The notes under the pieces were generated by a model that searched no databases, was not told the DNA's origin, and saw only the letters and a list, made by a program, of their open reading frames with translations. DNA of 64,000 bases from NCBI GenBank assembly GCA_036250195.1, contig JAVHZZ010000011.1:50785311-50849310 (forward strand). The letters run 5' to 3'. Shown piece by piece: positions 23,957 through 32,100 of this stretch (positions are counted from its first letter, which is position 1; each line of letters opens with the position of its first letter). Source of the DNA: Mixophyes australis. Taxonomy: Eukaryota; Chordata; Amphibia; Anura; Limnodynastidae. The translations under genes and the position numbers were made by a program.

Positions 23957-24115
23957 TATATTATACATGTGTAACAAAATCAGAAACCTGCCCTTTACTG
24001 ATCAGATGTTTAATGATAGTTTGAACAGTAATTATGAATCCTACAATTGCAACTCTACTATTCACACTAATACAGCACACATTATTGATGCCAGCATTAG
24101 ATAAAGCTATAACTA
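23957..24115. repeat. 159-bp segment identical to 28143-28301 (copy 1)
   Basis: By eye, every base of this interval recurs in the same orientation 4186 bp downstream. The flanks on both sides are unrelated. I see no terminal inverted repeats or A tail. The opposite strand is open in one frame, but nothing recognisable is encoded. Confidence 0.85.
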
Positions 24116-24739
24116 AATATATGAATGTTATCCAGTATATATTGCCAGATGGAATTGATTGCTCAAGAGAAAATTGAAGATTCAATGTACCTTGCTGTAG
24201 TACATTAGTGCAGAGCAAGTTGGGATATGTAGCTGTACAAAAGGTTGTCTGAAGATGAACTTGAAGAGAGCAAAGAATCCAGCCCAATCATTGAATGACA
24301 AAATGTGTCTATACTTTGGCCACATGCATACATCCAAGGCATATCTAGTCACGCAGTGGGTGGACAGAATGAACAAATCTTGAGGAGGGTCATGTTACCC
24401 ATCAGACGGATTATCACAAGCATAAACTGCTGCAGTAATTTACAGATTTTCTTTGCAGAAAAACACTAAAGGAATTATTCCAATCTGATCCAACCACATT
24501 TGTGCATTCTATGATAGTTGTTATTTTGGCTCACATAATCCTAACTGACTGCTAAACTAAAATGAAAGGCCTACAAAGTTTACATGTTACTTGTACTAAA
24601 TAGCTGGATAAAGGGGCAATGAAAGTCACTCACCACTCAACTCAATGTAATATAAACCATGTGAGCATTCATTACTACAGGACAAGATATCTCGTGGGCA
24701 GTGGTGGATTAGAGTCCCGGAGTAAAACATCCCCTTTAT

Positions 24740-25010
24740 GATTGTCCATGCTAAATGACTGATTGGCTAGTATACAATGCTGAGCCACAGTTGGTTACTA
24801 GTATAGATAATCAGAGCCATAATTGGTGACTAATACAAAAAGGCTGAGCAGTCTGTGCTGACTAAGAGAAATTAAGCGATATTCGATGACTTGTATAGAT
24901 AAGTCATACAGTATCTGGTGACTAAACACATCAGGCACTAGTATAAAGAGACTGAGCCATATCTGATGACTAGTATATAAGAGTTGAGTCATAGCTTTTG
25001 AATCGACAGT
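24740..25010. repeat. Degenerate tandem repeat of about 36 bp
   Basis: Imperfect repeats built on GAGCCATATCTGATGACTAG and TATAAAGA, about seven units, strongly diverged. Non-coding. Confidence 0.6.
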
Positions 25011-25541
25011 ATAGTGATGTTAAGCAATATCAGGTACTTAACTGGCCCTGCCAACACTCAGACTTCAAATGCCACAAAAAGGCTTAAGGTGAAATAATAC
25101 ATATGTGGATGATTGTCTTGCGGAAGTATATATTTGCATTCTTGTCATGAGTTTCACCCCTTTCATTCCTTTAAATATTAAATTGTTCATTTGAAAATAG
25201 ATGGTGCTGTAAAAAAATGCTATATATAACTACTATTGTAATACATTCTCTAAATAAATAAATAAATACTGTAATAAATTTAAAAAATGCTAAAGAGAAG
25301 TTACATTTGAAATAACATTATATCACATTATATAAATAATTTCCATGTTTTTATACAGTTGTCTAACCAGTAAAAAACATACGGTATGTTCCCTGTCATC
25401 ATTATTTTGTCATTTGTTTTTAGCTATAGACCTAAAATATTTTTCAAATGTTAATTCTGCTTTGCTGACAGTCATGTGTTTAGAACTTTAATCTGATAAT
25501 AATAAATTGGGACTAATTCCCCTTTGCTTTCTCCATTAAAG

Positions 25542-25637
25542 ACCGAACTGTCTGAAATCCAGGAACAGCTTCATCTCCAGCTGCTTGATGTGGATGATGA
25601 AGTGGAGAGATGGCACAAAGAGAAAGACCGTGTCAGG
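25542..25637 (+). CDS. TRIM29: TRIM29 coding exon 2 (coiled-coil start)
   Basis: The exon has 96 bases, exactly 32 codons, in phase 0 on both sides, with AG before it and GTAAGA after it. It encodes residues 202-233, beginning TELSEIQEQLHLQLL and ending EVERWHKEKDRVR. This continues directly from the B-box 2 linker and starts the coiled coil through which TRIM proteins dimerise. It is separated from exon 1 by 10.5 kb of repeat-rich intron. Confidence 0.9.
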
Positions 25638-26312
25638 GTAAGAAAAACATAGTCTCTTTCAGGTTTTGATTTTTCTGTTTTATTACATTTTACGCAGCCA
25701 TCTGCTGAGCCTGCAACAGAGGCAGATTCAATACCAAAGTTTTATATAGATCATTTTTTTTATCAGAGACATCTAAGCTCATGATAGAGCTTGATAAGAC
25801 TTTTTCTAACAATGTAGATAATTGCGGAGAGTTTATCTTCGTTTGCTAAAGCATAGGATTTTACATCTACTTTCAGTGGGTGGGGAGGTGCACCTATTAA
25901 GACATATATTTACACCAAGCAGTAATGAACTTGTCAAACATGCAATTTTCATTATCACTAGCATCAAAGTGACTTTTTTTCCTTTATTTTCTGCCTTTGA
26001 ATCTTATGTTATGCTACCTGCTTCTTTAAGATGTTCCCATATACAGTTGGATTATCATTAGGTTTACTAAAGGCCCAATCTGATGCCAATGAGGAGGGTA
26101 TAATTAATCACACTGTACTCACCCGGCTTACTTCATAGTGTTACTAATATAATAATGAAATGTTGTTAGAATGTTTGATCGCACCATTTGTTTAAAATAA
26201 TAGCGCTCTATCTGTAACTTGCTTTTGCATTATTTAAGTTACAGAAAATTGACATAATGTGTAGACTGGCATCTAAGAGAGAAAATCATACTGCTTTATA
26301 TATGGCATAAGG

Positions 26313-27269
26313 CAGTGGTTCCCAAACTTTTGCAGTCCGTGGCACCCTTAGAATCTCCATAATTTTTTCAAGGTACCCCTCCAAAATAATTACTGAGCAG
26401 TCCCGTTTTATAAGTTGGTCGAAAAAATGTAATAAGTATTTAGGTCAGGACATAAATACTTATTTAGTTGTATGCAAAAATAATTAACATTAATCCAAAG
26501 GAAAATAATATTTTTATATATTTTTTTCCATTATATTTCTGTCAAAGAATAATTTACAATAATCTCCACACACTCTGTGCCCTCCTTCATCTCCACACAC
26601 TCTTCGCCCCCCTTCATCCACACACTCTGTACACTCCTTCATCCACACACGCTGCGCCCTCCTTCATCCACACACGTTGCGCCCTCCTTCATCCACACAC
26701 ACTGCGCCCTCCTTCATCTTCACACACTCTTCGCCCCCCTTCATCCCTACACACTCTTCGCCCCCCTTCATCCACACACTCTGTACACTCCTTCATCCAC
26801 ACACGCTGCGCCCTCCTTCATCCACACACGTTGCGCCCTCCTTCATCCACACACACTGCGCCCTCCTTCATCTACACACGCTGCGCCCTCCTTCATCCAC
26901 ACACGCTGCGCCCTCCTTCATCCACACAATCTGCGCCCTCCTTCATCCACACACTCTGCGCCCTCCTTCATCCACACAATCTGCGCCCTCCTTCATCCAC
27001 ACACACTGCGCCCTCCTTCATCCACACACTCTGCGCCCTCCTTCATCCACACAATCTGCGCCCTCCTTCATCCACACACTCTGCGTCCTCCTTCATCCAC
27101 ACACTCTGTGTGATGACATTCAGTGAGAATTGAGGAGGGAGGAGGATGCTGGGTCCCGGGCGCCGCCGGGTTGGTAAGTATTTTTTTTTTATTTCCTGGT
27201 CTCGGTGGCACCCCTGTGTCAATGCCGCAGCACCCCTGGGAGCCGCGGCGCACACTGTTGGAGCCACCG
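26313..27269 (+). mobile_element. Non-autonomous hAT-like element B with 25-bp minisatellite
   Basis: The left end CAGTGGTTCCCAAACTTTTG and the following 150 bp match element A. The right end carries GCACCCCTGGGAGCCGCGGC and, inward from the edge, CGGTGGCTCCAA. Only one arm of the internal hairpin remains (about 27128-27172). The 8 bases outside each end (GCATAAGG and GCAAGGAC) no longer match, so the target duplication is eroded or one end is displaced. No transposase. Confidence 0.72.
26570..27115 (+). repeat. 25-bp minisatellite inside hAT-like element B
   Basis: About 21 units of GCGCCCTCCTTCATCCACAC plus five bases, with variants (CTCT/AATCT, CGTT). Because 25 is not a multiple of 3, all three frames read open with a 25-residue protein period. 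That explains the long apparent reading frames, which are not genes. The unit resembles the 24-bp unit at the start of the element A array. Confidence 0.92.
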
Positions 27270-27639
27270 GCAAGGACCAGCAATACATTTTCTGTATGAA
27301 AAAATGTACATGCAAAAAATTACATTGTTTTTTTCGTATCCCAATAATTGCACAGTGGATGTGACATGACTTTACAGAGGAGGACAGGAAGGTGTGAGCC
27401 ACAGGGTCACACAACTTTTTTCAGATCTAGATGCCAATTCATAACATAAGAAACAACATAACTAGCTAATGCATTGTAACACAATGTCCAGCTGTTTCCA
27501 AAAGAGTATATTTTCGTAAAAGCTATTTTATGTCAGACTAAAACATTTTTTTTTTTTGGCTTAAATAGACTCAGGTGTACCCTCATTTTAAAAAAGAGAA
27601 TATGCCCTTGTTTCTAAAGATATGGTCCCTTTAATAGTT

Positions 27640-27930
27640 ATTGTTTGGTGATCATTTGTGGTGGCAATAACACATTGCACTACAGAAAACACCAAGGAGT
27701 CCAGCATGGGGAAGGGAATTTGCAATGCCCAGATCTTCCCCAGTCAGGCTCCAAAAATCTAAGGGGAACCTTAATTTGAAAGTGCACTGTCTCCTCTTTC
27801 AAATGGTGTGTCCACTTACTGATTATTGTTTGGTGATCAACAGCCAATAACACCTTATACTACAGAAACCATTAAGAAGTCCAGAGATGGGGGATTATTA
27901 TGCCCAGTTGTCCCACACCCTAACTTCAAG
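27640..27930. repeat. Imperfect direct duplication of about 120 bp
   Basis: ATTGTTTGGTGATCA, CAATAACAC and CTACAGAAA…CC appear in the same order in 27640-27760 and 27820-27930. This looks like an old local tandem duplication. Non-coding. Confidence 0.55.
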
Positions 27931-28142
27931 AAAAGGGATACCATCATTTTTTGTGGTAGGTTGCCTATTTTAAAACTGGCCTAACCATTTTATTAACATT
28001 TTATGCATATCATTCAAATAAAAGCATTTTCATTTTCAACTACAGATTTTCTTATGAAAATGTATGTGTAGTAGAATACTGCTGTTTACTGTTTTGGGAT
28101 GGTGGATTGATGCCAAAGCAAGAACCACTAAATACACACAAT

Positions 28143-28301
28143 TATATTATACATGTGTAACAAAATCAGAAACCTGCCCTTTACTGATCAGATGTTTAAT
28201 GATAGTTTGAACAGTAATTATGAATCCTACAATTGCAACTCTACTATTCACACTAATACAGCACACATTATTGATGCCAGCATTAGATAAAGCTATAACT
28301 A
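28143..28301. repeat. 159-bp segment identical to 23957-24115 (copy 2)
   Basis: Exact second copy in direct orientation. The identity stops abruptly at both sides. Confidence 0.85.
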
Positions 28302-28489
28302 TAGCTTGTGGCTCACTTTCTTGGAAGTTCGATAAAAACAAAACACTTTTTTTTGCCATCTTGGGTAGATTTTCTTTGAGATGTCAGGTTGCATAAGCAA
28401 ACTAGTTGTATTTTCTGAAAACGCAAAGTCTTCTGAAAAACAGCAAAGGTAACATTTGTATAGGTATGCATTAAAAAATGCTAATGTTG

Positions 28490-28653
28490 ATGTTGAAATT
28501 TGACCAGCCCAAAAAGCTTTTCTAGTCATTTCTCAATGCCTGAGCTATAGCATATTTAATTGTTTTCTAGCACTTGTGATACATGGGCTTGTATGTAACA
28601 TTTTTGAAAGTATGAGGAAATATTTTATTTTAGGTGTCTCACTTCCTACACAT
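28490..28653. repeat. Left half of tandem-duplicated unit interrupted by the ERV
   Basis: This segment and the sequence after the ERV (38452-38739, then about 39550-39715) together match 39716-39760 plus 42240-42750. Shared landmarks are TGACCAGNCCAAAAAG, TATGTAACATTT and GTGTCTCACTNCCTNNACATGAA. The second copy lacks the ERV. Confidence 0.7.
28650..28653. repeat. ERV target-site duplication ACAT, left copy
   Basis: ACAT precedes the 5' LTR and is repeated at 38452-38455 after the 3' LTR. A 4-bp duplication is usual for gamma-type integrases. The paralogous empty site has a single ACAT. Confidence 0.85.
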
Positions 28654-28725
28654 TGTCGAAGTCAGTAAATTGGATAAAGTCATTTCAATTAAAGTCTAGC
28701 AAACTTGGTTGTCTTTGTCTGAAAA

Positions 28726-28783
28726 GATGCGTACGGTACGCATCGACGTACAAGGGCACGCTACGGCGTGAAAGGGCGTACGC
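28726..28783. promoter_or_regulatory. Palindrome cluster in LTR U3
   Basis: Three dyads follow each other: GATGCGTACGGTACGCATC (28726-28744, 9-bp arms around one G), CACGC-TACG-GCGTG (28757-28770) and GCGTACGC (28776-28783). They are CpG-rich in an AT-rich LTR and are repeated in the 3' LTR. Dyads in U3 are often dimeric factor sites; that role is inferred here. Confidence 0.45.
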
Positions 28784-29243
28784 ATCCACTACACGTGGCA
28801 GCAACAGTAATTGGTCTTTTACCATACATTCACACAAACACACATTCTTATAAAATAGTACACATTATTGGTAGTTGCAACACATAGTCAGTTATGTCGA
28901 AATATAGTAGTATTTATATGTTATATCAGAGTTACATGCATATTAGTGAAATACACAGAACGGGTTAAAGGAATAACATCATGAGTGGTATCATAATGAA
29001 CCTTGTTACATATCCTACTGTTTGGTTCACTCTGCGAGTTATGAATGATAGGGAATTATGAACTACTTAAGACTAAGGAATTCTGGCGGGAAGAGCAGAG
29101 CATACCCCCTGCAGAGATGACCCCCTCCTTTGGATTCCTTAGGATGAACCAGCCAATGATTGACGACCCCTTGGACATTCCTGAGACCCGGACCAATAGA
29201 TGCAAGCCATACCATCTTCATTGTATTACTGTATTTCATTGTG

Positions 29244-29250
29244 TATATAA
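29244..29250 (+). promoter_or_regulatory. TATA box of 5' LTR
   Basis: TATATAA about 150 bp before the AATAAA signal, the spacing expected for a retroviral U3/R arrangement. The matching site in the 3' LTR is 38226-38232. Confidence 0.7.
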
Positions 29251-29469
29251 GCAGCAGCTTGTGATCCAGAGTGCAGACTTCTTGTCCCCAGACTTCAGGA
29301 TTGAATGACTGCACTGGATCCAGAGCGCCTGCGATAAGTAACGGCTGTATTTACTATTACTTCGCTTGAGCATATTTTTTTCCACTTATTGCGAATAAAT
29401 CTTTGTGCGTTGGAAACACAAATCGAGGTTCGACAATCGTTATTGGTTAGCGACAATACGCACATAACA

Positions 29470-30463
29470 ATTGGGGGCTCGTGAGCTTTGGAGGTTTCGT
29501 TGCCGATGATACGCAAGACCAACGGATTTCGGTTCCTCAACAAAGGGTGGAGACGCGTCATAAACGGGTAAGAACGCATGGTGTTCAAAACCTGAATTTT
29601 ACTCTGTGTTGCGAAACCGAATGTCCGTTTTGCATTATCTAGGGCACGCTAACTAGAACCTAGGGACAAAAGAGAAAACTGTTTCTTTTTTCTGTCATTG
29701 TGCGTTTTAACTGTATTGCATTATTTAGCGTATGTGTACTTCCTGCTGTGCGTACGCGAACTTCCGGTAAACTTGCCACGTGGTTAAACAATCGTTTTGA
29801 TAGTTATTATACATGCATAGTATAATTACTTGTGAAAGCCTCTGAGACATTATTACTATTGTTGGGAACTTTTGATTTTCTGCGCAGAAAAGGTGTATAG
29901 TGTGTGATGTTGTAACGTAGATACACTGTTTTATTGTTGAGGTGCTCAGTTGCTGTCTGACGAGGCGGATTGCCCAACTGAAGGACGGTATACAGGGCAG
30001 GTATACCGAATGCGAAAACTGGGTTTTCGCAAAGCGCTACCAATAGATCGCAAGGTTTGCTAATAATTAGTATTGGTAGGCAGTGCGATCCGGTCGCACC
30101 GTTAGTGCGAATTGGTGAAGCAGCTAGGAGGAATTATACTGGAAAGGCAGGTTGATTGTATCGACTTTGCGCTCCCAGCGATAATAAACTCAGCAGATTT
30201 TGTGGTTTAGCCAGGGTATCGAGGAGCTGATAGCCCTTGGGGCCCACAGTGATATTTCTGTATTAGGGAAAAGCGAGTGAGCGCGGCTAAAGGAAATACG
30301 TTCACCGAGGATTATAGATCTCTAGCGGTGAGTATAGCAACAGAGTTGAAATTATTAGGTGGAAAGAACAGAGCATTGCGGTGTGTCTGTATTTCACATT
30401 TGGCCGGAAGGAACAGAGCATTGCGGTGTGTCTGTGTTCCGGGTAGAAGGTATATTGTTCAAC
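29470..30463 (+). other. ERV leader (presumed packaging region)
   Basis: About 1 kb between the LTR and the gag ATG without a long open frame. It should contain the splice donor for env and the packaging signal, neither of which I can pinpoint. An in-frame 45-bp tandem duplication (unit with AACAGAGCATTGCGGTGTGT at 30367 and 30412) lies just before gag. The gag frame is open back to 30359 but has no ATG there and is preceded directly by TAG. Confidence 0.7.
29472..29482 (+). promoter_or_regulatory. Primer binding site, tRNA-Pro-like
   Basis: TGGGGGCTCGT begins two bases after the LTR end. These 11 bases match the start of the tRNA-Pro primer site used by many gammaretroviruses, but the following bases diverge from the full 18-base match. 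The actual primer is therefore probable rather than certain. Confidence 0.7.
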
Positions 30464-32083
30464 ATGGGTGCTAAGCATACGCTAGAGATGGTCAGTGTAC
30501 TGCCTAAGGAAGGCCCTATTGGTTCAGCGAGGTTTCTCATGTGTAAGAAGTATGGTGCATATGCAACTGTGTATTGTGACACGTGGGTCGGGATGACCAA
30601 AGCTTGTGATAGGCCTTTCCCAACAATAGGGAGTTTTAATGCAGAGGTACTGAATACTGTAAAAGATAAAATATGGTTGATCAAGTCAACGAAAAAGAGA
30701 AATAGACATAATGATTGTTTAAAATTGTGGCAAATGGAAGGTAACACGTGGCAGAGCAGCGAATGCAAACCGGAAATAGGCGTGGCGAAAAGCGCGCGCA
30801 AGACGGATGTAACCATTGAGAAGCGTGGCGAACTCAGCGCAAGCGCGCCCCCGCCACCTTATGTGGCGGGAGGGGTAAGTACAGCCGTTGTTAAAACTGA
30901 AAATAGAAAAATTACTAAGTTGTACCCTGTTTTAAATCAATTTCAATCAAGTGTATCTGAAAACGAAGATGAACCCACTGTGATTTCGGCCATTGCCCAT
31001 GCTGTTAATGTACTAGAGGCTCAGCGCAAGTATGAGAAAATGGCTGAGATAGGTGAGAGTAGCGTGATCACTAGGAGTGAAAGTGTTCTAAATCTAGGGC
31101 CTGTAAATCCTGTAGCGTCCCCTGAAGTTAGTGTACCAGAGGGTGTGTTCCCGGTCCGCACAATATCAGTTCCCAATGGGAAACCGGATAAGGATGGTGT
31201 AGTTCCTTTAAGAAATGTTACAATGCATTGTCCATGGACTAGATCAGAATTACGTTCCATTATGACTGAATTCCCAGATCCTAGAAAAGAGTTAGCTAAA
31301 TGTCAGAAATTTGTTAAAGACTTAGGGAATGCTCATGAACCAACCAGTAAGGATTGGCGGGTAGTGTTGAGGGCGTGTCTTCCTCCCAATACTAACATAC
31401 AAAAATTTATTGGAGATTGTTTGTTGGAGGAAGATGACACCCTGACTGATGAGATTAACCAACGGAATATAGAACAAATTGTCAAACACTTAGCCATCTG
31501 TTTTCCAGTAGTAGTAAATTGGAGTAAGATTTTCACCATTAAACAAAAGGATAGTGAAACTGCCTCAGATTACTTTGCTAGAGCTATAACAGCGATTGCA
31601 CGATTTACTGGGATATCCAACATAAGTGAGGACCCACATCACAGAGAGGTAGCTGTAGGGGTACTGATGGATGGCCTTAGGGAAAATTTAAAGACGAGAG
31701 TACAAACCACATTACCTAATTGGAGAGGCGTCACGGTAGACTTCCTTAGGGAGTCTGCTGTGGAGCATGACAAGAACCTTTTTAGAAAAAGGGAAGAGAA
31801 AAGTGATAGGTTAATGACGGTAAGTATACAGGCTCTAGAAGGGGTGCATACACGACCACCAGCATACAACCCATATAACAGGAAACCTAAAGTGATCAGG
31901 TGTTTCAACTGTAACGAGGAAGGACATTACAGGAGAGATTGTAATAAAGAAAGACTCAATACACATAGGGGTGGGTCACATAGATATCCTCCAAGAAAGG
32001 ATTCACATAGACTAGAAGACTCACATCTACCCGCGCATATTACGGCAGCAAATGCTGCGCGGGAAATCACTAGTCAGCGCTAG
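30464..32083 (+). CDS. gag: ERV gag polyprotein (539 aa)
   Basis: Gag builds the virus particle at the plasma membrane. The ATG at 30464 was chosen because it gives MGAKHTLEM, with a Gly2 suited to N-myristoylation, whereas the 35 upstream open codons lack an ATG. The matrix region covers roughly residues 1-125. A PPPPY stretch at 129-133 contains the PPxY late-budding motif. The capsid region runs from about 250 to 465, with a segment resembling the major homology region near 359-382. Nucleocapsid has one CCHC zinc knuckle, C480-X2-C483-X4-H488-X4-C493, and a basic tail. It ends at UAG (32081-32083), and the same frame continues as pol, so a Gag-Pol fusion would arise by readthrough. I see no internal stop or frameshift. 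Length and single knuckle suit gamma/epsilon-type Gag. Confidence 0.93.
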   Translation: MGAKHTLEMVSVLPKEGPIGSARFLMCKKYGAYATVYCDTWVGMTKACDRPFPTIGSFNAEVLNTVKDKIWLIKSTKKRNRHNDCLKLWQMEGNTWQSSECKPEIGVAKSARKTDVTIEKRGELSASAPPPPYVAGGVSTAVVKTENRKITKLYPVLNQFQSSVSENEDEPTVISAIAHAVNVLEAQRKYEKMAEIGESSVITRSESVLNLGPVNPVASPEVSVPEGVFPVRTISVPNGKPDKDGVVPLRNVTMHCPWTRSELRSIMTEFPDPRKELAKCQKFVKDLGNAHEPTSKDWRVVLRACLPPNTNIQKFIGDCLLEEDDTLTDEINQRNIEQIVKHLAICFPVVVNWSKIFTIKQKDSETASDYFARAITAIARFTGISNISEDPHHREVAVGVLMDGLRENLKTRVQTTLPNWRGVTVDFLRESAVEHDKNLFRKREEKSDRLMTVSIQALEGVHTRPPAYNPYNRKPKVIRCFNCNEEGHYRRDCNKERLNTHRGGSHRYPPRKDSHRLEDSHLPAHITAANAAREITSQR

Positions 32084-32100
32084 GGGTCAGGTCATACCTG
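32081..32100 (+). promoter_or_regulatory. gag-pol stop-codon readthrough site
   Basis: The UAG is followed by GGGTCAGGTC, with no frame change between gag and pol. A purine-rich start after UAG and a downstream pseudoknot are the known determinants of readthrough in gammaretroviruses. I see the context but cannot prove a pseudoknot without folding. Confidence 0.7.

Larger units (their letters stand above)
15071..25541 (+). other. TRIM29: TRIM29 intron 1
   Basis: It opens with GTAAGT and closes with AG at 25540-25541. Contents in order: AT-rich unique DNA with a palindromic MITE (15455-15593), gene-free AT-rich DNA to about 18290, a 52-bp satellite (18295-19190), AT-rich DNA, a GC palindrome (20441-20758), a hAT MITE (21229-21375), and mostly unique DNA with a CRE-like site (22476). 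Two Harbinger-like MITEs (23130-23361, 23621-23852), a 159-bp duplicated segment (23957-24115) and a degenerate tandem repeat (24740-25010) follow. I see no additional exon. Confidence 0.85.
28654..29469 (+). repeat. ERV 5' LTR (816 bp)
   Basis: It begins TGTCGAAG and ends ACATAACA. Promoter-like TATATAA is at 29244-29250 and the poly(A) signal AATAAA at 29394-29399, so U3 would be about 620 bp, with R and U5 short. U3 contains a cluster of palindromes (28726-28783). Compared by eye with the 3' LTR, only two substitutions were found (near 29225 and 29452), with no length difference. Confidence 0.93.

Noticed and set aside
23961..24287. Minus-strand 108-codon frame with hydrophobic segments, partly repeated at 28147-28359
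   Set aside because: The shared part reflects the 159-bp DNA duplication. The rest differs and no family is recognised.
26468..27133. Repetitive frames with SSTH, HPHTLRPP and similar repeats (149-221 codons)
   Set aside because: A 25-bp unit read in three frames gives a 25-residue period in each. This is a compositional artefact of a minisatellite, not a repeat protein.
29045..29308. 87-codon frame inside the 5' LTR, repeated at 38027-38290
   Set aside because: It overlaps the U3/TATA region and exists twice only because the LTR is duplicated. It lacks similarity to accessory proteins I know; an LTR-encoded protein cannot be excluded but is unsupported.
30359..30463. Upstream extension of gag from GTG
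   Set aside because: No ATG is present and a TAG lies immediately before it. The ATG at 30464 gives an N-terminal Met-Gly suited to myristoylation.
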